Of a DNA stretch of 64,000 nt, positions 53,304-61,987 are shown in pieces. The notes under the pieces were generated by a model that saw only the letters and a program-made list of their open reading frames with translations, was not told the origin of the DNA and searched no databases. The stretch's first letter is position 1, and every line of letters starts with the position of its first letter. The DNA is from JACDAN01 sp963827705 (GTDB lineage Bacteria; Actinomycetota; Thermoleophilia; Gaiellales; Gaiellaceae). The position numbers and the translations under genes are program-made. The stretch is taken from the NCBI GenBank assembly GCA_963827705.1, contig CAWHBN010000016.1, positions 62,001 through 126,000 of the forward strand, written 5' to 3'.

Positions 53304-54180
53304 CGCGTCGGGATGCCTCGATGCCCTGGCCGCTGCCGACGTGGCCCGCTCACTCGACGCCTTCGTCACGAAGACCGTCACTCCTGAACCGCGGGAGGGC
53401 AACGAGCCCACGCGTATCGCCGAGACCGACCACGGGATGCTCAACTCGATCGGGCTCCAGAATCCCGGCCGCGAGCGATTCCTGGACGAGGTGCTTCCGC
53501 GGCTGCGCGAGCTCGGCATCCCGCTGTGGGTCTCGGTCGGAGGGTTTGCGGCGGACGAGTACGCGGAGACGTGCGCGCAGCTCCACGACGTCACGATCGA
53601 GCTCAATCTGTCGTGCCCGAACGTCGACGAAGCGCCCGAATCGGCCGCCGAGATCGTCGCCGCCTGCCGGGCGTCGACCTCGCTGCCGATCTACGCGAAG
53701 CTCTCGCCGGCCCAACCGGACATGGGCGAGGCGGCCCGCGCTGTCCAGGCGGCGGGCGCGGACGGCCTCTCGCTCGTGAACACGATCCGCGGGCTCGAGC
53801 TGGAACCGGCCACCCTTCGGCCCCGCCTTGCTCGGGGGGTCGGCGGCTACTCCGGGCCGGCGCTCAAGCCGGTCGCGCTCGCCGCCGTCTACGCCGCATT
53901 CCGCGCCACCAGCCTGCCCATCGTGGGCATGGGAGGAGTTCAGAGCGGGCGCGATGCGGCCGAGTTCCTTGCCGCGGGAGCGAGCGCGATCGCCGTCGGA
54001 ACCGCCCTCTTCGCGGACCCCGGCGCGCCGGTTCGGATCAGGCGAGAGCTGGACGAGACGGCGGCGTCCCTGGGGGCCGCCGGTCCGAAGGACTTGTGCG
54101 GAATCGCGCACGGACCCGACTTCGACCCTTTGCCGCCAACATTGACAACAAGTAAAACTCCTGCATTTCAGGCGAATTGA
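53293..54180 (+). CDS. pyrD: Dihydroorotate dehydrogenase, class 1B catalytic subunit
   Basis: 295 residues. FMN-binding barrel with NASGCLDA at the start, KTVTPEPREGNEPTRI (about 33), ELNLSCPNVDEAPE (about 105), SLVNTIRGLELEPATLRP (about 157) and VGMGGVQSGRDAAEFLAAGA (about 215). It starts at TTG 53293 inside pyrK, so the first beta strand of other family members is missing. The last 15 or so residues (LPPTLTTSKTPAFQAN) extend into an AT-richer stretch. pyrF and pyrE are not in this operon. Confidence 0.93.
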   Translation: MLLNASGCLDALAAADVARSLDAFVTKTVTPEPREGNEPTRIAETDHGMLNSIGLQNPGRERFLDEVLPRLRELGIPLWVSVGGFAADEYAETCAQLHDVTIELNLSCPNVDEAPESAAEIVAACRASTSLPIYAKLSPAQPDMGEAARAVQAAGADGLSLVNTIRGLELEPATLRPRLARGVGGYSGPALKPVALAAVYAAFRATSLPIVGMGGVQSGRDAAEFLAAGASAIAVGTALFADPGAPVRIRRELDETAASLGAAGPKDLCGIAHGPDFDPLPPTLTTSKTPAFQAN

Positions 54181-54204
54181 TCGCTCTCGACAAGCTGTTA
54201 GTAT
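54177..54204 (+). promoter_or_regulatory. Promoter of mihF
   Basis: TTGATC (54177-54182), a 16-bp spacer and TAGTAT (54199-54204), with the mihF GTG only 8 nt further. It separates the mihF-gmk-rpoZ-coaBC set from the pyr operon and is leaderless. The -35 overlaps the pyrD stop codon. Confidence 0.55.
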
Positions 54205-54212
54205 CCCGCGCC

Positions 54213-54542
54213 GTGGCCTCCGTGAAGACTCAGGCGCAGGCGCCGGCGCGGTCACGCGATCAGCGCATGGAGGCTCTGCAGCGCGCGAATGACATCCGCG
54301 TGAAGCGCGCCCAGCTGAAGCGCGACCTCAAAAACGGGGACGCCGACATCGAGAAGATCCTCGAGAAGCCACCGGAATATGTGGCCACGGCGAAGGTCTT
54401 CGACATCCTCATGGCCGTGCCGAAGTTCGGCCGTGTCAAGGCCACGAGGTTCCTCACCCAGGCGCGGATCAGCCAGTCGAAGACGGTGGGAGGCCTCTCG
54501 GACCGCCAGCGGGCCGAGCTCATTGGCCTCTTCCGGCGCTAA
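54213..54542 (+). CDS. mihF: Actinobacterial integration host factor
   Basis: 109 residues. It has the S13-like helix-two-turn-helix part of actinobacterial IHF: KILEKPPEYVATAKVFDIL, then VPKFGRVKATRFL and SQSKTVGGLSDRQRAEL. DNA-binding nucleoid protein, essential in mycobacteria. The basic N-terminus (SVKTQAQAPARSRDQRM) precedes it. Position directly before gmk-rpoZ is conserved in Actinomycetota. The GTG start is 8 nt after TAGTAT. Confidence 0.93.
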   Translation: MASVKTQAQAPARSRDQRMEALQRANDIRVKRAQLKRDLKNGDADIEKILEKPPEYVATAKVFDILMAVPKFGRVKATRFLTQARISQSKTVGGLSDRQRAELIGLFRR

Positions 54543-55119
54543 AGCAGCCACGCCGGTCATCGTCGTCACCGGGACGTCGGGCGCCGGGAAGGGCTCGATC
54601 GAGCGCATTCTGCTCTCGCGCATGCCCGAGCTGGAGCTCGCCGTGTCCGCCACGACCCGCCCTAGGCGCTCGTCCGAGGTCGACGGGGTTCACTACTGGT
54701 TCGTCTCCGACGAGGAGTTCGACCGCAAGCTCGAGGAGAAGGGCTTTCTCGAGTACATCACCTTCCCCTGGGGGCAGCGATCCGGCACCTTGCGCTCCGA
54801 GATCGACCGGATCCTCGACAAGGGAAAGATCCCCGTGCTCGACCTCGAGACGGACGGCGCCCGCTACGTCCAGGAGAAGGTGCCCGAGGCCGTGACCGTG
54901 TTCGTGACCGCGCCGACGTTCGAGGAGCTCGAGCGGCGGCTGCGGGCGAGGGCGACGGAGAGCGCCGGCGAGATCGGCGAGCGGCTCGAGCTCGCGCGCC
55001 AGCAGCTCGACGAAGCCGAGCACTTCGACCACGTGATCGTCAACGACGATCTCCAGCGGGCGGCGGACGAGGTCCAGCAGATCGTCCGCGAGCGAATCGC
55101 AGCTACCATGGCCAGGTGA
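54523..55119 (+). CDS. gmk: Guanylate kinase
   Basis: 198 residues. P-loop VVTGTSGAGKGSI (about 14-26; GTSGAGKG, where many relatives have GPSGVGKG). GMP-binding SATTRPRRSSEVDGVHYWF (about 42) follows, then the lid region. Phosphorylates GMP to GDP. TTG start at 54523, within the mihF 3' end (20-bp overlap), so translation is coupled. Confidence 0.94.
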   Translation: MASSGAKAATPVIVVTGTSGAGKGSIERILLSRMPELELAVSATTRPRRSSEVDGVHYWFVSDEEFDRKLEEKGFLEYITFPWGQRSGTLRSEIDRILDKGKIPVLDLETDGARYVQEKVPEAVTVFVTAPTFEELERRLRARATESAGEIGERLELARQQLDEAEHFDHVIVNDDLQRAADEVQQIVRERIAATMAR

Positions 55120-55346
55120 TCTATCCCAGAGTCGACAAGCTGCTCAACCAGGTCCCCGACCGCTACGGCCTCGTGATCGTGGCCGCGAAGCGGGCCCGCC
55201 AGATCAACAACTACCACCACCAGCTCGGTGAGGGCACCTTCGAGGATTTCCCGCCGCCGCTGGTCGAATCCCGCTCCAAGAACTACCTCACGATCGCCCT
55301 CGAAGAAATCGCCGAGGGCAAGATCAAGCACGAATACAAGAAGTAG
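55116..55346 (+). CDS. rpoZ: RNA polymerase omega subunit
   Basis: 76 residues: RVDKLLNQVPDRYGLVIVAAKRARQINNY is the conserved omega core, with SKNYLTIALEEIAEGKI at the end. Chaperones the beta-prime subunit. The GTG overlaps the gmk stop (GTGA). TACCAT (55104-55109) is 6 nt before the GTG, which suggests an additional internal leaderless promoter. Confidence 0.94.
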   Translation: MIYPRVDKLLNQVPDRYGLVIVAAKRARQINNYHHQLGEGTFEDFPPPLVESRSKNYLTIALEEIAEGKIKHEYKK

Positions 55347-55356
55347 GTAGTTCCCA

Positions 55357-56535
55357 GTGGCGCGCGTCCTGGTCGGTGTCACCGGGGGAATCGCCGCCTA
55401 CAAGGCGTGTGAGCTGGTGCGGTTGTTCGTTCGAGCGGGCCACGAGGTGGTTCCGCTGGTCACGCCCGGCGCCGACCGCTTCGTGCGCGCCGAAACGTTC
55501 TACGCCCTCGCCAGGCAGAAGCCCGACGCCGAGCTCTATCCGCACCTCGTGCGGGCTGATCTCTATGTGATCGCGCCGCTCACGGCCAACACGCTCGCGA
55601 AGCTCGCCTACGGCATCGCCGACAACGTCGTCTCCGAGGCGGCGCTGGCGCACGATGGGCCGTTGCTGGTCGCGCCGGCCATGAACGTTCGCATGTGGAA
55701 CCACCCGGCGACCCGGGCCAACGTCGCGACACTGCGGTCGCGCGGCGTCGAGCTCGTCGGGCCTGCGGAGGGCGAGCTCGCCGAGGGCGAGGAGGGCGTC
55801 GGCCGCATGGCGGAGCCTGTGGAGATCTTCGATCGCGCCCGGCAGCTCCTCGAGGCAAGTAACAGTCTGTTACGAGGAAAGACGGTGGTCGTTACGGCCG
55901 GTGGGACGAGGGAACCGATCGACGCCGTCCGCTTCGTGGGCAACCGCTCCTCGGGCCGCATGGGCGCCGCCGTAGCCGAGGAAGCGCGGCGCCGGGGGGC
56001 CGACGTGACGCTGATCGCGTCACACCTGAGTGTGGATCCGCCCACGGGAGTCGAGGTCGTCCAGGCCCCGACCGCGGCGGACCTGGCCCGCGAGACACTC
56101 GCTCGCGGGGACGCCGACGTCGTGGTCATGGCCGCCGCCGTCGCCGACTATCGGCCGGCAGACCCGAAAACGGAAAAGCGATCGAAGGACGGCGAGCCGT
56201 GGCGCCTCGAGCTCGAACCGACCGACGACGTGCTCCGTAGCCTGGGAGAGCAATCCGCAAACGGCCGGGTGCTGGTCGGGTTCGCCGCCGAGACGGGAGA
56301 CGGCGGCCTCGACCGCGCCAGGGCGAAGCGGACCGGCAAGAATGCCGATCTGGTCGTCTACAACGATGTGGCCAGGTCCGATGTGGGGTTCGAGGCGGGG
56401 GAGAACGAGGTCGTGCTGATTTCCGAGGCAGGTGAGCGAACCGTGAGCAAGGCTCCGAAGAACCGAGTCGCAGCCGAGATCTGGGACGAGGTCGAGCGGC
56501 TACTCGAGGAGAACGGTGGCCGAGCGGCGGACTGA
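55357..56535 (+). CDS. coaBC: Bifunctional phosphopantothenoylcysteine decarboxylase / phosphopantothenate-cysteine ligase
   Basis: 392 residues. CoaC half: GVTGGIAAYKACELVR at the N-terminus, YPHLVRADLYVIAPLTANTLAKLA (about 68) with the catalytic histidine, and the PAMNVRMW motif (about 107). CoaB half from about 178: VVTAGGTREPIDAVRFVGNRSSGRMG, then AAAVADYRP (about 266) and KRTGKNADLVVYNDV (about 327). GTG start 10 bp after rpoZ, preceded by a weak TAGGTA box. Confidence 0.95.
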   Translation: MARVLVGVTGGIAAYKACELVRLFVRAGHEVVPLVTPGADRFVRAETFYALARQKPDAELYPHLVRADLYVIAPLTANTLAKLAYGIADNVVSEAALAHDGPLLVAPAMNVRMWNHPATRANVATLRSRGVELVGPAEGELAEGEEGVGRMAEPVEIFDRARQLLEASNSLLRGKTVVVTAGGTREPIDAVRFVGNRSSGRMGAAVAEEARRRGADVTLIASHLSVDPPTGVEVVQAPTAADLARETLARGDADVVVMAAAVADYRPADPKTEKRSKDGEPWRLELEPTDDVLRSLGEQSANGRVLVGFAAETGDGGLDRARAKRTGKNADLVVYNDVARSDVGFEAGENEVVLISEAGERTVSKAPKNRVAAEIWDEVERLLEENGGRAAD

Positions 56536-57487
56536 GGAGCGCCCGCAGTCGATCGAGATCTCCGGCGAGGTCCTCGAGCGCATCACCAACAGCATCGGGC
56601 AGGTCGTGCACGCGCCGCAGAACACATTGCGCCTCGCGGTGCTCTCGCTCGTCAGCGAGGGGCACCTGATCATCGAGGACTTCCCCGGCGTCGGGAAGAC
56701 GATGCTCGCCAAGGCGCTCGCGCGCTCGCTCGACTGCTCGTTCTCGCGGATCCAGTTCACGCCCGACCTGCTCCCGTCGGACGTCACCGGCGTCAACGTC
56801 TTCGATCAGCGGACGAACGAGTTCGAGTTCCGGCCGGGGCCTGTCTTCGCGAACCTGCTCCTGGTCGACGAGATCAACCGCGCCTCTCCGAAGACACAGG
56901 CCGCGCTGCTCGAGTGCATGCAGGAGAACCAGGTCACCGTCGACGGCGTCAGCTATCCGCTCGGTCGGCCGTTCATGGTGCTCGCGACCCAGAATCCGAT
57001 CGAGTACGAGGGCACGTACCCGCTGCCCGAGGCGCAGCTCGACCGCTTCACGATGCGGATCTCGATCGGCTACCCGGCGCTCGCCGACGAGGCGCGCATG
57101 CTCAACGAGCAGACGAGCGACCCTCCCCTCGACTCGCTCGAGCCGGTGTCCAGCACGGAGGAGATCGTGGCGTTGATCGATGACGCCAAGCGGGTCTTCG
57201 TCGAGGAGAGCGTCAACCGCTACGTCGTCGCCCTCCTCCGCCACACGCGGGGCGACGAGCGCCTCTACCTGGGAGCAAGCCCGCGGGCGGGGATCGCATT
57301 GCTGCGGGTCGCCAAGGCCCGGGCGATCTCCGAGGGCCGCGAGTACGTCCTGCCCGACGACGTGAAGGCAGTCGCGGAACCGGTGCTCGGCCACCGGCTG
57401 ATCCTCGGTCCCGAGGCGCGTGCCGCCGGCCTCGGCCCAGCCGAGCTGATCGCGGACGCGGTCGAGCGCACCCCGGTTCCCGTTTAA
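56516..57487 (+). CDS. MoxR-type AAA+ ATPase
   Basis: 323 residues. Walker A EDFPGVGKTMLAKAL (about 54-68), Walker B LLLVDEINRA (about 116), sensor FMVLATQNPIEYEGTYPLPEAQLDRF (about 156) typical of MoxR. A chaperone-like ATPase that works with the adjacent DUF58 and transglutaminase proteins. GTG start overlapping coaBC by 20 bp with GAGGAG upstream. Confidence 0.93.
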   Translation: MAERRTEERPQSIEISGEVLERITNSIGQVVHAPQNTLRLAVLSLVSEGHLIIEDFPGVGKTMLAKALARSLDCSFSRIQFTPDLLPSDVTGVNVFDQRTNEFEFRPGPVFANLLLVDEINRASPKTQAALLECMQENQVTVDGVSYPLGRPFMVLATQNPIEYEGTYPLPEAQLDRFTMRISIGYPALADEARMLNEQTSDPPLDSLEPVSSTEEIVALIDDAKRVFVEESVNRYVVALLRHTRGDERLYLGASPRAGIALLRVAKARAISEGREYVLPDDVKAVAEPVLGHRLILGPEARAAGLGPAELIADAVERTPVPV

Positions 57488-57649
57488 GTGCCCCTCCAGG
57501 CGACACACGCCTACTTCTGGCCCGCGATCACGCTGCGCCAGAGCCGACCCTCCTCCTCACCAAGGCTGGTCAGCCTTGGCTCGTCGGAGTGCGCGCTCTG
57601 GCTTGGTGCTCGCGACCCAGAAGCGGGGCAGCATCACCTGAAGGGGCAC
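57488..57649. ncRNA. 162-nt rod-like inverted-repeat element between moxR and DUF58
   Basis: It starts right after the moxR stop and ends 5 nt before the DUF58 ATG. Nested pairings: 57488-57495/57642-57649 and 57497-57500/57637-57640 (outer 13-position stem, one mismatch); a symmetric 13-by-13-nt internal loop; 57514-57520/57617-57623 (CTTCTGG/CCAGAAG); 57523-57527/57610-57614; 57537-57544/57595-57602 (GCCAGAGC/GCTCTGGC); 57545-57548/57583-57586; and the apical 57560-57568/57571-57579. No ORF. It could be a structured regulatory RNA, a mobile palindromic repeat (MITE/REP-like) or an mRNA-processing site. No target duplication is obvious. Confidence 0.55.
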
Positions 57650-57654
57650 TAGTC

Positions 57655-58878
57655 ATGCTCACCCAGCGCGGCCGGTTCACGCTTGCGCTCGGTGCAGGGA
57701 CGTACCTCGGCGCCTGGGCGTTCGGCGCGCACGTGCTCTACGCACCCGCGATCGGCCTCCTGCTCGCGGTCGCGGCCGCACTGGTCTGGACGCAGGCGCT
57801 CGCCCGGACGCTCAGCCTCCACCGCCAGCTCGACCGTGACCGGCCGATCGAGGGAGACGACGTCGTCGTCAGGGTCGAGCTCGAGCCCGACGGCGGGATC
57901 TTGCCGGCGACGGCACTGCTCCACGAGCCGGTCGGAAGGCTTGGAGACCAGGAGGTCGTGGTCGCCCGCGACGGACGGTTCCTCCGAGCCGTCTACCGCC
58001 TGTCGCGTGTCCCGCGCGGCCGGTACCGCTTCACCGGCGCCCGTGCCGTCGTGGAGGACCCGTTCGGCCTTGCGCAGCGTGTGCAGCCGTTCGCCGATGC
58101 CTCACCGCTGCTCGTCTACCCGCGCCTGGCTCGCCTGAACGTCCTCTTCGGCGAGCGCGGGCTTCGTGCGCACGGGGCTGGAAGGATCCTGCTCCGGCGC
58201 TCCGCCGGATTCGAGCTGCACAGCGTGCGCGAGTACCAGAGCGGCGAGTCACTCCGCCGTGTCCACTGGCCCTCCACCGCGCGCCGGCACCAGCTGATGG
58301 TCAAAGAGCTCGAGGACGCGCCCCGGGACGAGATCGTCGTCGTGCTCGACGCCGAGGCCGGTCACGGCACCGGCCCGCCGGGCGCCTCGAGCTTCGACGC
58401 TCAGGTCCGCGCCGCCGGCTCGCTCATGTGGGCGCACGCGCGTCGGGGGCGCCATGCCCGTCTCGAGGTGACGACGGGCGCCGGCGTCGATGCGATGTCC
58501 GTCCGGAACTACGAGCGGGACTGGCCGCGGGCGCTCGAGATCCTCGCGGTCGCCGAGCAGGACGGACGCCGGCCCGTGGAGACCATCCTCTCCGACCAGG
58601 CCGGCGCCGCCACGCACGCGAGAGACCTGGCGGTCGTCACCGCGGCGCTCCGGCCCGCGCTCGTCGAGACGCTCATCGCTCGCGCCGCCGCCAGACAGCA
58701 GGTCTCCGTCGTGCATGTCGACGCAGGCAGCTTCGCCGGCCGCAGACGGGCTTCGGTGGGCACCGACGCTGCCGTCCTCCGTCTCGAGGCCGCCGGAATC
58801 GCCGTCGCAGTGCTCCGTCGCGGCGACGATCTGGAGGCGGTGCTCGGCGGCGCCGAGAGCGTGGTAGCTCATGGGTAG
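57655..58878 (+). CDS. DUF58 domain protein
   Basis: 407 residues. Two N-terminal membrane helices (FTLALGAGTYLGAWAFGAHVL and YAPAIGLLLAVAAALVW), a beta-rich part, and the DUF58 core with EYQSGESLRRVHWPSTARRHQLMVKELED (about 200-228), a vWA-like segment. Partner of the MoxR ATPase. The ATG is separated from moxR only by the palindromic element, which is unusual since this pair is normally tightly spaced. Confidence 0.9.
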   Translation: MLTQRGRFTLALGAGTYLGAWAFGAHVLYAPAIGLLLAVAAALVWTQALARTLSLHRQLDRDRPIEGDDVVVRVELEPDGGILPATALLHEPVGRLGDQEVVVARDGRFLRAVYRLSRVPRGRYRFTGARAVVEDPFGLAQRVQPFADASPLLVYPRLARLNVLFGERGLRAHGAGRILLRRSAGFELHSVREYQSGESLRRVHWPSTARRHQLMVKELEDAPRDEIVVVLDAEAGHGTGPPGASSFDAQVRAAGSLMWAHARRGRHARLEVTTGAGVDAMSVRNYERDWPRALEILAVAEQDGRRPVETILSDQAGAATHARDLAVVTAALRPALVETLIARAAARQQVSVVHVDAGSFAGRRRASVGTDAAVLRLEAAGIAVAVLRRGDDLEAVLGGAESVVAHG

Positions 58879-61165
58879 GTCGGCTCTCCTCGCGCTCCTA
58901 CCGGCGTTGCTGATCACCACCGGGTGGCAGACCCTCCAGGAGCCCGTGCGGGGCGGCGAGTTCGCGGTGGCGGCGGCCCTCGCGGTCGTCTCGGGGGTCC
59001 TCCCGCGCCGGTCGCTCCGGATCGGCGCGATGCTGGTCTCGGGCGTGGCCGTCGCCTCGTTCGCCTTCGACGTCTCGCCGCTCGAGGCCCGCCCGTTCGA
59101 CGCCGACCACGACTTCCTCGATCCCATCCTGAGCGGCTTCGGTGGCGGGCTCGCCGACTTCTACGAGGTCTCGTTGCCGTTCAACCCCGCCGAGCGTCCG
59201 CTCATGCACGGCGTGGTCGTGCTCGCCGTCTTCGCGTTCACGCTCGTCGCAACCCTGGCGATCACGGCGCGCCGACCGATCCTCGCCGCCGCCACGACGT
59301 TCGCCGGCGCCGCCTGGCCGGTCACGCTCGTGCCGGAGGGCGCGTCGACCGTTCGCGGCATCCTCATCCTCGCCGCGGCGCTCCTGCTCCTGGCGGCGCT
59401 GCGCCCGGGGGCGAGGCCGGGGTCGAGCCAGGCGCTGCTCGTGGGTGCCGCGGTCGTGTTCGCGGCGCTCGTCGCTGTCAGCTCGCCGTCCGTGGCCAAG
59501 GGCGGCTTCCTCGACTGGCAGCAGTGGGAGCCGTACACGCGCGAGGACAAGGCGGTCAGCGTCCAGTACGTCTGGGACTCGGACTACGACGGCATCAAGT
59601 TCCCCAAGAGCGCGACAACCGTCTTCACCGTCGAAGCCGACCGTCGTGCGCCGTACTGGCGGGCGACGACGCTGGACGTCTTCCTCGACGACAACTGGCG
59701 GGAGGACGCGCCGTTCCTCGAGCCGGTGCGAGGGGCCGGCCGCGATTCGCTCATCAACGATCCGTTGCTTCCCGAGGCGGCACGCGACGACGAGAACTGG
59801 CTCAGACAGGAAGTCACGATCGAGGCGCTCCGGGACTCGCATCTCGTGGGCGCAACCGTCCCCGTGGCATACGAGGAGGGGCGAGGCGGGGAGTACGGAT
59901 CCGGAATCGCCTACGTCGGCCGCCTGGAGCGAGACCAGCGGTACTCGGTCTGGAGCTACGCCGCCCAACCGACGCCTGCTCAGCTCGCTCGCTCGCGGCC
60001 CGAGTATCCGGAAGCGATCCTGTCCAACAGCCCGTTCCTGACCGTCGGGGGCTTCTTCGGCGTCCCGCCGTTTGGAAGCCCGGGGCGTGACGTGCAGCTG
60101 CAGCAGCTGTTCGACGAGGACGACGAACAGGCGCAGTACGAGGCGCTCTACCGCCAGGCTCGCGAGGTGGTCGGGAGACCGCGGAACCCCTACGCCGCGG
60201 CGGTCGCGTTGGAGGCGTGGTTCCGCTCGAGCGGAGACTTCTCCTATGACGAGTCGCCGCCGGTGCGCGAAGGCGCGCCGCCGCTCGTCTCCTTCGTGAC
60301 GAGGGACCGGCGCGGCTACTGCCAGCACTTCGCGGGCGCGATGGCGCTGATGCTGAGGTATCTCGGGATCCCGGCCCGTGTCGCGGCGGGGTTCACCAGC
60401 GGAAACTTCGACGAGGACGAAGGCCGCTGGACGGTCGCCGACACGAATGCGCATACGTGGGTCGAGGTCTGGTTCGACGGCTACGGGTGGCTGCCGTTCG
60501 ACCCGACGCCCGGCCGCGGGCGGCTCCGCGCGGAGTACACGGCGTCGTCGCTCTTCTTCGACGCCAGCGGCGCGACCGCGGCGTTCGCCGGCGGTGCCGC
60601 GGCGCTCGGTCTCGACATCCTGCGCAACCGTCTCGGGGGCGCATCGCCGTCGCCCGACGACCGCGACCGGCTCCGCGGCCCCGACACGGGCATCGTGCCC
60701 GGCTCGGATGCGGCTGCGACGAGCGTGGTCAAGGAGGAGCGAAACGACGTGCGCCTCCTGGCAATCCTTCTCGGCTCTGCCGTCGTGCTGCTGGCCGCGT
60801 TCTGGCTCCTGAAGTGGGGCCGCCGGCGCGCGCGCTACCTCTCGGACGATCCCCGGCGGATCGCCGGCGCCGTGCGCGCCGAGCTCGAGGACTATCTGGC
60901 CGACCAGCGAGTCGGGCTGCCGCGAAGCGCGACTCCCGCAGAGCTGAGCGAGGCGGTACACAGGCGGCTCCGGGTCGATGCCGGCAGGCTCGCGACCGCA
61001 CTCGGCGAGGCCCGATTCGGGCCGGCGGACGAGGCTGAACAAGCTGCGCGCATCGCGCGCCGGGAGCTTCGCGACGTCCTCAGGACGATCCGTCGCCGGC
61101 TCGGCGCCCGACGGCGGCTACGGGGGCTCGTCTCCCTTCGCTCGCTCGGGCTGCGCTCCGCTTGA
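58871..61165 (+). CDS. Membrane transglutaminase-like protein (TgpA-type)
   Basis: 764 residues. About six N-terminal membrane helices (to about residue 210), a large extracytoplasmic region with the transglutaminase core, and one more helix (LLAILLGSAVVLLAAFWLL, about 645). The Cys-His-Asp triad is visible as RRGYCQHFAGAMALMLRYLGIPARVAAGF (about 480), NAHTWVEVWFDGYGWLPFDPTPG (about 527). Third member of the moxR-DUF58-transglutaminase set. ATG overlaps the DUF58 stop by 8 bp. Confidence 0.9.
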   Translation: MGRSALLALLPALLITTGWQTLQEPVRGGEFAVAAALAVVSGVLPRRSLRIGAMLVSGVAVASFAFDVSPLEARPFDADHDFLDPILSGFGGGLADFYEVSLPFNPAERPLMHGVVVLAVFAFTLVATLAITARRPILAAATTFAGAAWPVTLVPEGASTVRGILILAAALLLLAALRPGARPGSSQALLVGAAVVFAALVAVSSPSVAKGGFLDWQQWEPYTREDKAVSVQYVWDSDYDGIKFPKSATTVFTVEADRRAPYWRATTLDVFLDDNWREDAPFLEPVRGAGRDSLINDPLLPEAARDDENWLRQEVTIEALRDSHLVGATVPVAYEEGRGGEYGSGIAYVGRLERDQRYSVWSYAAQPTPAQLARSRPEYPEAILSNSPFLTVGGFFGVPPFGSPGRDVQLQQLFDEDDEQAQYEALYRQAREVVGRPRNPYAAAVALEAWFRSSGDFSYDESPPVREGAPPLVSFVTRDRRGYCQHFAGAMALMLRYLGIPARVAAGFTSGNFDEDEGRWTVADTNAHTWVEVWFDGYGWLPFDPTPGRGRLRAEYTASSLFFDASGATAAFAGGAAALGLDILRNRLGGASPSPDDRDRLRGPDTGIVPGSDAAATSVVKEERNDVRLLAILLGSAVVLLAAFWLLKWGRRRARYLSDDPRRIAGAVRAELEDYLADQRVGLPRSATPAELSEAVHRRLRVDAGRLATALGEARFGPADEAEQAARIARRELRDVLRTIRRRLGARRRLRGLVSLRSLGLRSA

Positions 61166-61197
61166 CGCGGGGGTGCTTCGTCTACCTTGAGGAGTGC

Positions 61198-61548
61198 ATG
61201 AGCGAGACCTATGACCTCTTCCAGCAGGGCCGGAGCCATCTTCGGAAGGGATACGCCGCGCAGGCGACCGTTGCCCTCGAGAAGGCGAAGAAACGGGAGC
61301 CGGACAAGGCCTCGATCCGCGAGGCGCTGGGCATCGCGTACTTCCGGATTCAGCGATACAACGAGGCCGAGCGCGAGTTCCGCGCCATGCTCGAGCTCGC
61401 GCCGACCGACGACTACGCGCACTACGCGCTCGGCCGGAGCCTGGAGAAGCTTGGCAGGGAGCAGGAGGCGAACGGCCACTACAAGCTCGCGAGCTCCTTG
61501 AGGCCCGGCAGCGAGCAGTACGCCGAGCGCATCAAAGACCTCGGATAA
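61198..61548 (+). CDS. Tetratricopeptide-repeat protein
   Basis: 116 residues, roughly three TPR units (YDLFQQGRSHLRKGYAAQATVALEKAKKREP; ALGIAYFRIQRYNEAEREFRAMLELAP; YALGRSLEKLGREQEANGHYKLASSLRP). No other domain or signal. Probably a soluble scaffold. ATG 61198 has GAGGAG close by and also lies 9 nt after TACCTT. Precedes dtd by 7 bp. Confidence 0.85.
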   Translation: MSETYDLFQQGRSHLRKGYAAQATVALEKAKKREPDKASIREALGIAYFRIQRYNEAEREFRAMLELAPTDDYAHYALGRSLEKLGREQEANGHYKLASSLRPGSEQYAERIKDLG

Positions 61549-61555
61549 TCGCTGC

Positions 61556-61987
61556 GTGCGAGCGGTCGTCCAGCGCGTTTCCGAGGCGCGCGTGCGCGTG
61601 GACGGCGAGGCTGTGGGGGAGATCGGGCAAGGCCTCTGCGTGCTCCTCGGAGTCTCGCGCGACGACGGCGAGGACGAGGCCGCGCGGTTGGCCGACAAGG
61701 TGGCGAAGCTCCGGATCTTCGAGAACGAGGACGGGAGGTTCGACCGCTCGCTCCTCGACGTGGGAGGCGAGGCGCTCGTGGTCAGCCAGTTCACGCTGAT
61801 CGCAGACACGGCGAAGGGGAACCGACCGAGCTTCTCCGAGGCTGCGGCTCCCGACGACGCCGAGCAACTGTACGTGTCGTTCTGCGCGGCCCTTCGCAAG
61901 CCTGGCGTCCGCGTCGAGACCGGCCGCTTCGGCGCGCGCATGGCGGTCGAGCTCGTGAACGACGGTCCCGTCACGATCGTGCTCTAG
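61556..61987 (+). CDS. dtd: D-aminoacyl-tRNA deacylase
   Basis: 143 residues, the family norm. MRAVVQRVSEARVRVDG at the N-terminus. The SQFTLIADTAKGNRPSF motif (about 79) and the Gly-cisPro-like segment MAVELVNDGPVTIVL at the end form the active site. Hydrolyses D-aminoacyl-tRNAs and glycyl-tRNA-Ala. The GTG lies 6 nt after GATAAT (61544-61549). Confidence 0.95.
   Translation: MRAVVQRVSEARVRVDGEAVGEIGQGLCVLLGVSRDDGEDEAARLADKVAKLRIFENEDGRFDRSLLDVGGEALVVSQFTLIADTAKGNRPSFSEAAAPDDAEQLYVSFCAALRKPGVRVETGRFGARMAVELVNDGPVTIVL

Noticed and set aside
54142..54170. Promoter starting with the TTGACA at 54142
   Set aside because: No -10-like sequence at 16-18 bp; the TTGATC/TAGTAT pair further downstream is better placed for mihF.
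57488..57649. Signal recognition particle RNA or 6S RNA identity for the moxR-DUF58 element
   Set aside because: The GGTCAGG...GGAAGGAAGCAGCC SRP core is absent and no 6S consensus is identifiable; only the overall rod shape is similar.
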